Source: Actinomycetota bacterium (GTDB lineage Bacteria; Actinomycetota; Actinomycetes; Streptosporangiales; Streptosporangiaceae). Taken from it: a stretch of 46,187 nt of DNA. Below are positions 6,794 to 13,224 of this stretch, one piece after another. The translations under genes and the position numbers were made by a program. The notes under the pieces are model-generated. The model was given only the letters and a program-made list of their open reading frames with translations. It searched no databases and was not told the DNA's origin. Every line of letters starts with the position of its first letter. Position 1 is the first letter of the stretch. The stretch lies in NCBI GenBank assembly GCA_019240215.1, contig JAFAYQ010000040.1, positions 1-46,187 on the forward strand, in the 5' to 3' direction.

Positions 6794-7209
6794 GCACTGC
6801 CGTCCGCGCCGCCGTCGTGCCCGCCGGGGTTGGCCCCGCCGTCGGCGGTACCCTCACCGCCCGAGCCACCGGCCGGCCCGTCGGCCCCGCCGTCGTGGCC
6901 ACCGGGGTTGGCGCCTCCATCGGCCGGCCCTTCACCGCCGCGGCCACCAGCCGGGCCGTCGGCCCCGCCGTCGTGCCCGCCCGGGTTGGCCCCGCCGTCG
7001 GCCGGGCCCTCGCCCGAGCCACCGGCCGAGCCGTCGGCTCCGCCGTCGTGCCCGCCGGGGTTGGCCCCGCCGTCCGCGCGGCCCTCGCCGCCCGAGCCGC
7101 CCGCCGGGCCGTCAGCACCGCCGTCGCGGCCACCGAAGTTGGCGCCCCCGTCGGCCGGGCCCTCGCCGGTGCCCGACTCGTTGCTGATGTCGCCATCGTT
7201 GATCGACAT
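6790..7209 (-). CDS. Gly/Asp/Ala-rich five-repeat protein, candidate oxygenase substrate or RiPP-like precursor
   Basis: A 139-aa protein with a 15-residue non-repetitive N-terminus (MSINDGDISNESGTG) followed by five repeats of 26, 25, 26, 26 and 21 residues. The consensus is EGxADGGANPGGHDGGADGxAGG plus SGG or a variant. The first repeat has Phe for Pro and Arg for His in the core; the others keep NPGGHDGG exactly. There is no Cys, Lys, aromatic core or signal peptide. ATG 7209 is chosen over the upstream in-frame start because GAGGAGG lies 6 nt before it. Its TGA overlaps the oxygenase GTG by the GTGA arrangement, strongly supporting this strand and frame. A short leader plus a multi-repeat core next to a tailoring-type oxygenase resembles a multicore RiPP precursor, but a structural or ice-active-like repeat protein cannot be excluded. 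Confidence 0.8.
   Translation of the reverse strand: MSINDGDISNESGTGEGPADGGANFGGRDGGADGPAGGSGGEGRADGGANPGGHDGGADGSAGGSGEGPADGGANPGGHDGGADGPAGGRGGEGPADGGANPGGHDGGADGPAGGSGGEGTADGGANPGGHDGGADGSA
6793..7164 (-). repeat. Five tandem 75-78-bp coding repeats
   Basis: DNA repeats encode the protein repeats: R1 7164-7087 (78 bp), R2 7086-7012 (75 bp, one Gly codon fewer), R3 7011-6934, R4 6933-6856 and R5 6855-6793 (truncated by the stop codon). R3 and R4 encode the same 26 residues apart from an Arg/Ser difference near the end. All length changes preserve frame, which indicates selection on the protein while copy number evolves by unequal exchange. Confidence 0.9.
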
Positions 7210-7215
7210 AGCGTT

Positions 7216-7222
7216 CCTCCTC
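7216..7222 (-). promoter_or_regulatory. Strong ribosome binding site of the repeat-protein gene
   Basis: On the minus strand GAGGAGG lies 6 nt before the ATG at 7209. It is among the best Shine-Dalgarno matches in the window and fixes the start of the 139-aa protein. A strong site on the substrate-like gene with overlap coupling downstream would favour making more substrate than enzyme. Confidence 0.8.
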
Positions 7223-7232
7223 GCCTCGTCCA

Positions 7233-7246
7233 CCCCGTTAACGGGG
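7233..7246. promoter_or_regulatory. Perfect 14-bp palindrome upstream of the repeat-protein operon
   Basis: CCCCGTTAACGGGG is a perfect palindrome 23 bp before the start codon at 7209. A second short dyad, CAGT-N3-ACTG on the minus strand, lies just upstream (about 7249-7259). Position suggests an operator in the 111-bp gap between the GNAT-AAA gene and this operon, though a 7-bp-stem hairpin in the 5' UTR is an alternative. The half-site CCGTT/AACGG also occurs in the dyad at 8614-8627. Confidence 0.5.
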
Positions 7247-7320
7247 CTCAGTAACACTGGTCACCTTCCCACCCGCCACCGTTTATGCAGACGCCGGGTG
7301 GGGCCTACCGGGGGCCCCGC

Positions 7321-8586
7321 TCAGGTGCGGGCGAAGCTGGCCGTGTCCTCGGCGAAATCGGTGATCATCGCCCCGGTCAGCGTCGGCTTGGTGCCGGCGA
7401 TCATGGCCAGGTAGTCGCCGGTGGTGGCGAACTGCCGCATCCCGGTCTCGACCGCCCGCTCGAACGTCTGCTGGGCCACCCGGTGGGCCGCGTGCCGGAT
7501 GTCGGCCGGGGTGAACCCGTCGCTGGCCTCGGTGATCGCGTTCAGGTCGGGCCGCCCGTCGGCGGCCTCGGCGATGTAGTTGCGCCACAGCGCCTGCCGG
7601 GCGGGCGGGTCGGGCGGCCCGACCGGCAGCACGTAGTCGAACCGGCCGTGCCGCAGGAAGGCCGCGTCCAGCGAGCGCACCGAGTTGGTGGCGCAGATGA
7701 ACAGCCGGCCCGGCTGCTGGCGGAACCCGACCAGCGCCTTGAGCAGCTCGTTCACCACCCCGACGTCGGTCGTGGCCAGCGACCGGGCGGCCGCGATCTC
7801 CTCGATCTCGTCGATGAACACGACCGCGTGGTCGAGCTGGGTGAGGTCGGCGAACGCCTGGTTGATCCCGCTCGCCAGCCCGGCCCCGGCCGCCAGCCGG
7901 GACGGGAACAGCTCTACGAACGGCCAGCCCAGGCGGCCGGCGGTGGCCTGCGCGAACGTGGTCTTGCCGGTGCCCGGCGGCCCGAACAGGATGACCGCCT
8001 TGGGCGGGTCGACGGCGTACTCGGCCGCCAGGTCGGGCCGGGCCAGCGGCAGGATCAGCTTGCGCTCGATGATGTCCTTCTCGGCGTTCATGCCCGCGAT
8101 GTGGGCCCACAGCCGGGCGTTGGGGACCGCCGCCCCCAGCTCGTTCAGCAGCAGCGCCGCGGCCGGCGAGCTGGACTCGCTCTTCTCGTAGTAGGTGATG
8201 CCGTGCCGGGCCGCGAACCCGGAGTTGGTGAACGCGGTGCTGCCGGTCTCGCCCTCGGGCAGCAGCGCGCTCAGCCGCGACACCCCGCGGGCCAGCAGCC
8301 GCTGCTCGAGCGCGGCCAGCAGGTCACTGCCGAGGCCGCGGTTGCGCCAGTCGGGCGACAGCGCCAGCCGCAGGATCCAGGCCCGGTCGGCGTCGACCCG
8401 CCCGATCGCGGTGCCGATCACCTTCCCGTCGGCCACCGCCACCACGGCCGGGTGGGCGGCCAGGCAGCCGACCACGTCGGCCAGCGTGAAGATCGGCGCC
8501 TGCCGGGTCGCCGACGAGACGGTGTCCAGCTGGACGGCCGCTTCCAGGTCGTAGGGTTCGAAGTCGCGCACGTGCCAGGCGGTCAT
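7321..8586 (-). CDS. GNAT acetyltransferase-AAA+ ATPase fusion protein
   Basis: A 421-aa two-domain protein. Residues 1 to about 135 form a GNAT fold with the acetyl-CoA pyrophosphate-binding loop RNRGLG (81-86). Residues about 165-400 form an AAA+ module of the FtsH/Cdc48-like type: Walker A GPPGTGKT (202-209), Walker B AVVFIDE (254-260), sensor-1 region ICATNS and an arginine-finger-like RHGRFD (312-317). ATG 8586 is preferred because GGAAGG precedes it by 6 nt and the GNAT fold begins there; longer in-frame extensions upstream look non-coding. It lies 111 bp upstream of the repeat-protein operon on the same strand and may belong to the same system as an unfoldase or remodeller that also acetylates. 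No partner is visible beyond this proximity. Confidence 0.85.
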   Translation of the reverse strand: MTAWHVRDFEPYDLEAAVQLDTVSSATRQAPIFTLADVVGCLAAHPAVVAVADGKVIGTAIGRVDADRAWILRLALSPDWRNRGLGSDLLAALEQRLLARGVSRLSALLPEGETGSTAFTNSGFAARHGITYYEKSESSSPAAALLLNELGAAVPNARLWAHIAGMNAEKDIIERKLILPLARPDLAAEYAVDPPKAVILFGPPGTGKTTFAQATAGRLGWPFVELFPSRLAAGAGLASGINQAFADLTQLDHAVVFIDEIEEIAAARSLATTDVGVVNELLKALVGFRQQPGRLFICATNSVRSLDAAFLRHGRFDYVLPVGPPDPPARQALWRNYIAEAADGRPDLNAITEASDGFTPADIRHAAHRVAQQTFERAVETGMRQFATTGDYLAMIAGTKPTLTGAMITDFAEDTASFART

Positions 8587-8613
8587 GTCACGCCTTCCAT
8601 GGTCGGGCCATCT

Positions 8614-8627
8614 CCGTTGGTCAACGG
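8614..8627. promoter_or_regulatory. CCGTTG-GT-CAACGG dyad upstream of the GNAT-AAA gene
   Basis: A 6-bp-arm inverted repeat centred 34 bp before the start codon at 8586. On the minus strand it contains TTGACC, which resembles a -35 element. It shares the CCGTT/AACGG half-site with the palindrome in front of the repeat-protein gene, but with 4 bp instead of 0 bp between halves, so common recognition is only a possibility. Confidence 0.4.
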
Positions 8628-8677
8628 CCATGCAGCAATAAACCGCCAGTATGAGCAGGAAAGCGCTTATTTGGGAA

Positions 8678-8691
8678 GACCTGAAAAGGTC
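8678..8691 (-). terminator. Small hairpin at the 3' end of ctaG
   Basis: GACCT-GAAA-AGGTC forms a 5-bp stem with a tetraloop overlapping the ctaG stop codon region. On the minus strand it is followed by a mixed T/C then A/T-rich tract. It may end the six-gene CtaG operon before the GNAT-AAA gene, but the stem is short and there is no clear U tract. Confidence 0.3.
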
Positions 8692-9613
8692 AGACGTGGG
8701 GGGCTGACCGCCCGGCCGCGGTGCCTCTGCTGGCCCACCCGGGCCGGCCCGGGTGCCGGCCGAGGATCTGGTCGAGAGCCTGGCCGACGCCACCGTCGGC
8801 CACGATGACGCGGCGGACCACCACGATGAGGGTGGGGATGGCCCAGAAGTCGCCGCACACCCAGAGGATGCCGGCCCCGATCTGCTGGTCGGCGAAGGGT
8901 GGCAGGGTGACGCCGGGGACGTGGCGGTAGACCGGGTACCAGGACACCGTGGTCAGCAGGCTCATCGACATGGCCAGGATCCACATGACCACGTTGGTGG
9001 CGATCACCGCGACCGCCTGGGACAACGGGGGCATCCGCATCCGGAACGGCGACGACGGGATGAACTGGAGCCAGAACAGCACCCCGGCCAGGAAGAACGA
9101 GCTGTGCATGAGCCAGACGTGCACCGCCTGGTTGTTCTCGGCCAGGTCGAACAGCACCGGGACGTGCCAGGCCAGCATGACCACGCTGAAGGTGGTGACC
9201 GAGACCCAGGGCCGCAGCAGCCACGCCCCGGCCACCCGCAGCGGCCGCCACCAGCGGCCCCGCAGCAGCCCGGCCGTCGCCCGGCGGCCCGTGCGCCCGG
9301 GCAGGCCGGCCAGCAGCGGCTGCCAGGGGGCACCCGCCACCACCAGGGTCGGCGCCGCCAGCATCAGCAGCAGGTGCTGCAGCATGTGCACGAAGAAGTA
9401 GTCGCCGGCCCAGTAGTCGACCGGGGACTCGACCGCGGTCAGCAGCACCCCGAGACCGGCGTAGAACCAGAGCGAGCGCCGCCGCCGTTCCCGGGTGCGC
9501 CCGGGCCGCGAACGCCCGGCCAGCCGGGCCAGCCCCACCTCGTGCCACGCGGCCAGCAGCAGGGCGACGATCAGGAACGGGTCGAACGACCAGTGTCCGG
9601 TCAGGTAGGTCAT
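8690..9613 (-). CDS. ctaG: Cytochrome c oxidase assembly protein, CtaG (caa3_CtaG) family
   Basis: A 307-aa polytopic membrane protein with about seven hydrophobic segments. Typical family stretches are [12 protein letters not shown] at the N-terminus, [21 protein letters not shown] near the first third, and WQFIP-like and MWILAM segments later. In Bacillus the family is needed for assembly of caa3 oxidase, probably at the copper-insertion step. Conserved His and Met residues in the helices fit that. The ATG lies 6 bp after the stop of the beta-propeller lipoprotein, so it is the last gene of a six-gene unit that also carries Sco and TlpA domains, all pointing at CuA/CuB maturation of the oxidase encoded at 15707-21494. 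Confidence 0.85.
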   Translation of the reverse strand: MTYLTGHWSFDPFLIVALLLAAWHEVGLARLAGRSRPGRTRERRRRSLWFYAGLGVLLTAVESPVDYWAGDYFFVHMLQHLLLMLAAPTLVVAGAPWQPLLAGLPGRTGRRATAGLLRGRWWRPLRVAGAWLLRPWVSVTTFSVVMLAWHVPVLFDLAENNQAVHVWLMHSSFFLAGVLFWLQFIPSSPFRMRMPPLSQAVAVIATNVVMWILAMSMSLLTTVSWYPVYRHVPGVTLPPFADQQIGAGILWVCGDFWAIPTLIVVVRRVIVADGGVGQALDQILGRHPGRPGWASRGTAAGRSAPHV

Positions 9614-9619
9614 GGCCGC

Positions 9620-10807
9620 CTAGCCCGAGGAGCCGTAGGGGATCGCCACGGTCAGCGTCTGCACCCGGCGCCAGCCCGCCACCAGCTGCCAATCCGCGAA
9701 CCGGTCGCCGTCGGCGGTGATCGCGTCCAGCCGCCCGCCCGGCCCGATCGTGAGCGCGGCCGCCGGGGCCGGGGCCGGGGGCAGTGCCTGCCACCGGGCG
9801 CCCGGCCCGGCCAGGACGTCGGCCCGGCCGCCGCTCAGGAGCACCGCCAGCGCGCCACCGGGGCCGACGGCGGTGGACCGCAATGCCCGGGTGCCGGTGC
9901 GGAGCGGCGCCGACCACCGCCACCGGCCGGGGCCAGCCGGCCAGGCGGCGACCAGGCTGGTCCCGGCGGCCGAGACCGCCCGCAGCAGCGCCACCAGGCC
10001 GGAGCCGGCCGCGGCCAGCCGCAGCACGCCGAAGTCGGCCCCGGCCAGGGCCGGGGGCACCACCGGGCCGGTACCGGTCCAGCCGCTCCCGGTGCGGGTG
10101 AAGATGCCCACGACCCCCGGGCGGCGGCAGCTGGTCGCCAGCACCGGGGCGCCCGATCCGCTGAACGCCGCCGCCGTGAGGCTGGACGGCGCGCAGGCCG
10201 CCCCCGCCCGGGTCGCGCCGAGCTGCCCGGCGCTGGTCAGGGTGGTCCACCCGGCGCCGCTGGGTGAGCCCTGCACGGCCCGGCCGCCGCTGGTCAGCGC
10301 CACCAGCGCGCCATCCGGGCCGGCCGCCAGGCTCCCGGGGCCGCCGGCCAGGCCCGGGCTCACCGGGCCGGCCGGCGACCAGGTCGCGCCGTCGTCGGTG
10401 GTCACCGCCAGCGGTGAGAAGGTCAGGTCCTGGCTGGGCCGGAACCCGGTCACCAGGGCCGCCGAGGTCCCGGTGACCGCCAGGCCGCCGTTGTCGGCCA
10501 CCCCGGCCGGGGTGGCCAGCCGCCAGTGGGCGGCGGCCGACGGCCGGGTGAACAGTTCCCAGAACTGGTCCTCCTGGGCGGCCGGGCCGCCCATCGGGAC
10601 CACCACCCAGCCGGCTCCGGCCGGGCCGGTGGCGGTCGCCGTCAGCGGGGCCGGCGCCGCCGCGGCCGCCGCCCGGGTGGGGGCCGCCGCCAGCGCGGGC
10701 CCGCTCCCCGTCGCCGGCTCGCGGCCCGGGCGGGAGCCGCAACCGGCCGCCAGCCCGCAGGCGAGCACCAGCGCGGTCGCGGTGACCCGGCCGGGGTGCG
10801 TGGTCAT
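9620..10807 (-). CDS. Secreted lipoprotein, BNR/sialidase-like beta-propeller
   Basis: A 395-aa exported protein with a lipoprotein signal peptide: hydrophobic segment at residues 8-21 and lipobox LAAGC, so Cys near residue 23 would be lipidated. The mature part contains repeated short segments such as DDGATWSPAGPVSPG, ASP-box-like beta-propeller motifs seen in sialidase-like and photosystem-assembly (Ycf48-like) folds. No catalytic residues can be claimed. The ATG overlaps the Sco-fusion stop (ATGA), and ctaG follows 6 bp downstream. A scaffolding role in oxidase assembly on the outer face is inferred from operon position only. Confidence 0.75.
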   Translation of the reverse strand: MTTHPGRVTATALVLACGLAAGCGSRPGREPATGSGPALAAAPTRAAAAAAPAPLTATATGPAGAGWVVVPMGGPAAQEDQFWELFTRPSAAAHWRLATPAGVADNGGLAVTGTSAALVTGFRPSQDLTFSPLAVTTDDGATWSPAGPVSPGLAGGPGSLAAGPDGALVALTSGGRAVQGSPSGAGWTTLTSAGQLGATRAGAACAPSSLTAAAFSGSGAPVLATSCRRPGVVGIFTRTGSGWTGTGPVVPPALAGADFGVLRLAAAGSGLVALLRAVSAAGTSLVAAWPAGPGRWRWSAPLRTGTRALRSTAVGPGGALAVLLSGGRADVLAGPGARWQALPPAPAPAAALTIGPGGRLDAITADGDRFADWQLVAGWRRVQTLTVAIPYGSSG

Positions 10808-12594
10808 GACCGGCCCAGGAACCGGTCGGCCGCGCTGGTCAGCTCGTCCGCGAACGACGACTGGGTGCTGGCGGTGCCCGGGCCGGGGTCGAAGTTCAGC
10901 TCCAGCCGGGTGTCACCATGCTGGTCGATGACGTAGGCCACGTCGCTGTGCGCGATCATGCCGCCCGCCGGCAGGATCTCGGCCTGGATCGAATAGCCGG
11001 ACCAGACCCGGCGGAGCCGGTCCAGCGATCCGGTCAGGAACAGCCAGTTGCGCAGCCCGGTCAGGTTCTCCTGCCGGTCGAACGCCTGCAGGTACCCGAC
11101 CGACCGGTACAGCGGATTGGCTTCGATCGCGACCAGCTCGACGTGGCCGGCGGCCGGGCCGAGCTGCTGGTCGGCCTGGCGAAACTCCTGGGCGATGAGC
11201 GGGCAGTCGCTGGTGCAGACCGGGTCGAGGAACGTCATCAGGATGGTCTTGCCGCGCAGGCTGGCCAGGCTGACGGGCCGGCCGTACTGGTCGGTCAGCG
11301 TGAACGCCGGGGCCCGGAAGTCGAGCGGGGCGGCGTCGCCGTCCAGCGCCCGGGCCAGCACCGGGTCGGCGTGCCGGCTGAGCTGGGCGGCCGCCAGCGG
11401 TACGGCTCCGAACACGATGACCAGGACCGCCCAGGCGGCGACGGTCACCCGTGGGGCCGGCGGCTTCAGGCGGCCCGGAGGGGCCGGCCCGGCGGCCGGG
11501 CCGGCCACGGCGGCGGCCGGGGCGGGGAGCCGGGCCACCGCCAGGTAACCGGCCACCACCAGCAGGATCAGCGGGATCATGCTGTTCGGGTCGGTGCCGA
11601 GCCCGCCGAAGAACCCGAAGTCCTCGGCCAGTACCCAGTCGGCCAGGCAGAACAGCACCGTGCCGCCGATCGCGGCCGGCAGCAGCCGCCCCCGGGCGGT
11701 CGCCGGCGTCAGCAGCCCGGTGCCCGCGCTCAGCAGCGCCACCCCGGTCAGCGCCAGCAGGGTGGCGGCGGCCAGGTTCACCGTGTTGGCGTGGGCCGCG
11801 GTGAACGAGGCGAAGCCGCTCACCCAGGCGCGGAACAGGCCCGGCTGCGGGGTGGCGGCCATCGACCGGAGCATCGGGGCCAGCGTGCCCGCCCGGCCCG
11901 GCCACAGCTGGAGGACGGCCAGGGCGAGGAACAGGACGCCCAGGCCCGCCAGCACCATCCGGCCCGGCCGCGTGCCCCGCCAGCAGCGTTCCGGCCGGGC
12001 CACCAGGACCCCGGCCAGGCAGTAGAACAGGACCGCGCCCGGCGCGCCGAACAGCCCGCTCAGACCGGGCGCGAAGATGCCCCCGAAGGCCTCGCCGAAC
12101 ACCCAGACGACCAGGCCCCAGCCCAGGCTGGCCAGGCCGGCCAGCCGCGACCACGACCCGCGGGCCGCGCTGATCAGCCAGATCCCGATGCCGATCTGGA
12201 TCCAGACCGCGGCCGCGGCCGCCTCCAGCGGGTGGTAGGACCAGCTCGTGGCCCCCCAGCTGACCAGGTGCCGCACCCAGCCGGGCGCGCCGGCCGCGCC
12301 CGGCGCGATGACCTGGCTGGGCAGCCCGGCCGCCATGGCCGGCTGAGCCTGCAGCAGGCCGTCGAAGATCCACAGGACGCCGAAGCCGGTCCGCAGCAGG
12401 TGCCGCCCCGCGGGCTCGGCCCCGGCGGCCGGCGGCCGGGGAGACGACGGCGAGCGCCGCCGCCACAGGGCGGCCGCCAGCATCAGCACCGCCAGCGCGG
12501 CCAGCACGGCCAGGCCCTGGTGCACCAGCGCCGCCCGGAACGCGGCCACCACCGTGGGATTGGTGCTGCCCAGGCCGGACTGCATGCCGGTCAT
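10804..12594 (-). CDS. Polytopic membrane protein fused to a Sco1/SenC copper chaperone domain
   Basis: A 596-aa fusion. Residues about 20-355 hold roughly nine hydrophobic helices, partly DoxX-like in feel (RHLLRTGFGVLWIFDGLLQA). A Pro/Ala-rich linker and a last helix (385-403) lead into an extracytoplasmic Sco-type thioredoxin fold (425-596). Its copper site is complete: C460 and C464 in DPVCTSDCP, with H549 in AHSDVAYVID. Sco proteins deliver copper or reducing equivalents to CuA of subunit II. The start at ATG 12594 overlaps the stop of the upstream gene (ATGA), and an in-frame extension farther upstream is rejected because it overlays the 209-aa gene. The end overlaps the lipoprotein start. 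The role of the N-terminal membrane part is unknown. Confidence 0.85.
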   Translation of the reverse strand: MTGMQSGLGSTNPTVVAAFRAALVHQGLAVLAALAVLMLAAALWRRRSPSSPRPPAAGAEPAGRHLLRTGFGVLWIFDGLLQAQPAMAAGLPSQVIAPGAAGAPGWVRHLVSWGATSWSYHPLEAAAAAVWIQIGIGIWLISAARGSWSRLAGLASLGWGLVVWVFGEAFGGIFAPGLSGLFGAPGAVLFYCLAGVLVARPERCWRGTRPGRMVLAGLGVLFLALAVLQLWPGRAGTLAPMLRSMAATPQPGLFRAWVSGFASFTAAHANTVNLAAATLLALTGVALLSAGTGLLTPATARGRLLPAAIGGTVLFCLADWVLAEDFGFFGGLGTDPNSMIPLILLVVAGYLAVARLPAPAAAVAGPAAGPAPPGRLKPPAPRVTVAAWAVLVIVFGAVPLAAAQLSRHADPVLARALDGDAAPLDFRAPAFTLTDQYGRPVSLASLRGKTILMTFLDPVCTSDCPLIAQEFRQADQQLGPAAGHVELVAIEANPLYRSVGYLQAFDRQENLTGLRNWLFLTGSLDRLRRVWSGYSIQAEILPAGGMIAHSDVAYVIDQHGDTRLELNFDPGPGTASTQSSFADELTSAADRFLGRS

Positions 12595-13220
12595 CCCGGC
12601 AGCTTGGGTGGCGCCGCGCGGGCCGACAGGGCGGTGACGGCCTGCTCGACGGTGGCGTCGACGGCCGCGCGCTGGGCGTCCAGCGTGCGCCGCGCGCGGT
12701 CCAGGGCGGCGGTCGCGGACGCCCGCGCCTGCGGCGTGCGGGCGGCCAGCACCCCGGCCACGTCGGTCTGGACGGCCACCGCGTCCGGGTCGGCCCAGAT
12801 CACCAGCCCGCTGACCACCCGCGTCAGGTGGAAGCTGGCCAGCGACTCGGTCACCTGGTAGGAGACCAGGTCGCCGACCTGCATGCTGTTGGCCGGCGAG
12901 CAGTTGCTGGCCCCGTAGCGGGCGATGCTGATCGCGGCGGCCACCTGGTGGCTGGTCCCGGCCGTGATCCCGTTCAGCGCGGTCAGTGACTCGCTCACGC
13001 CGCCCGCGCACGACTCGATGTCGGTCGTCATGTCGTGCAGGAACCCGCTCAGGTCGGCCGCCCGCTGCTGCTGGGAGGGCCGGTGCGCGAGGGACAGGGC
13101 GACCCCCGCCGCGAGGACCGCGGCGACCGCCACCACCAGCAGCCGGGGAGCGCGCCGGGTGGGCCACGGGCGGCGCCGCAGCACCACCACCGGCGGCTCG
13201 GCGCGGGGCGGGGACTGCAT
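12591..13220 (-). CDS. Membrane-anchored extracytoplasmic protein of unknown function
   Basis: A 209-aa protein with a basic cytoplasmic N-terminus, one transmembrane helix (about residues 27-45) and an Ala-rich, mostly helical outer domain. The domain has two Cys residues (in ESCAGG and SNCSPAN) that could form a disulfide. I recognise no family. It starts 4 bp after the kinase-thioredoxin gene and its stop overlaps the Sco fusion start (ATGA). It therefore sits between two thiol-disulfide proteins, and its Cys pair could be their substrate. That is an inference; a sensor or assembly-partner role is equally possible. Confidence 0.75.
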   Translation of the reverse strand: MQSPPRAEPPVVVLRRRPWPTRRAPRLLVVAVAAVLAAGVALSLAHRPSQQQRAADLSGFLHDMTTDIESCAGGVSESLTALNGITAGTSHQVAAAISIARYGASNCSPANSMQVGDLVSYQVTESLASFHLTRVVSGLVIWADPDAVAVQTDVAGVLAARTPQARASATAALDRARRTLDAQRAAVDATVEQAVTALSARAAPPKLPG

Positions 13221-13224
13221 CGGC

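Noticed and set aside
6790..7209. Collagen-like or PE_PGRS-type protein
   Set aside because: The repeat is 25-26 residues with Asp, Asn and His at fixed places, not Gly-x-y triplets, and there is no PE domain. A structural-protein role is still possible and is stated as an alternative.
5441..7414. Long plus-strand open frame (657 codons) across the sucrase/oxygenase/repeat genes
   Set aside because: Pro/Arg/Ala-rich shadow of GC-rich minus-strand genes. The minus strand has motif-bearing proteins, a strong ribosome site and GTGA overlap.
10804..13167. Reading the Sco fusion as a 787-aa protein
   Set aside because: The first about 190 residues overlay the coupled 209-aa gene in another frame and look like Arg/Gly/Ala shadow. 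ATG 12594 with ATGA overlap fits better.
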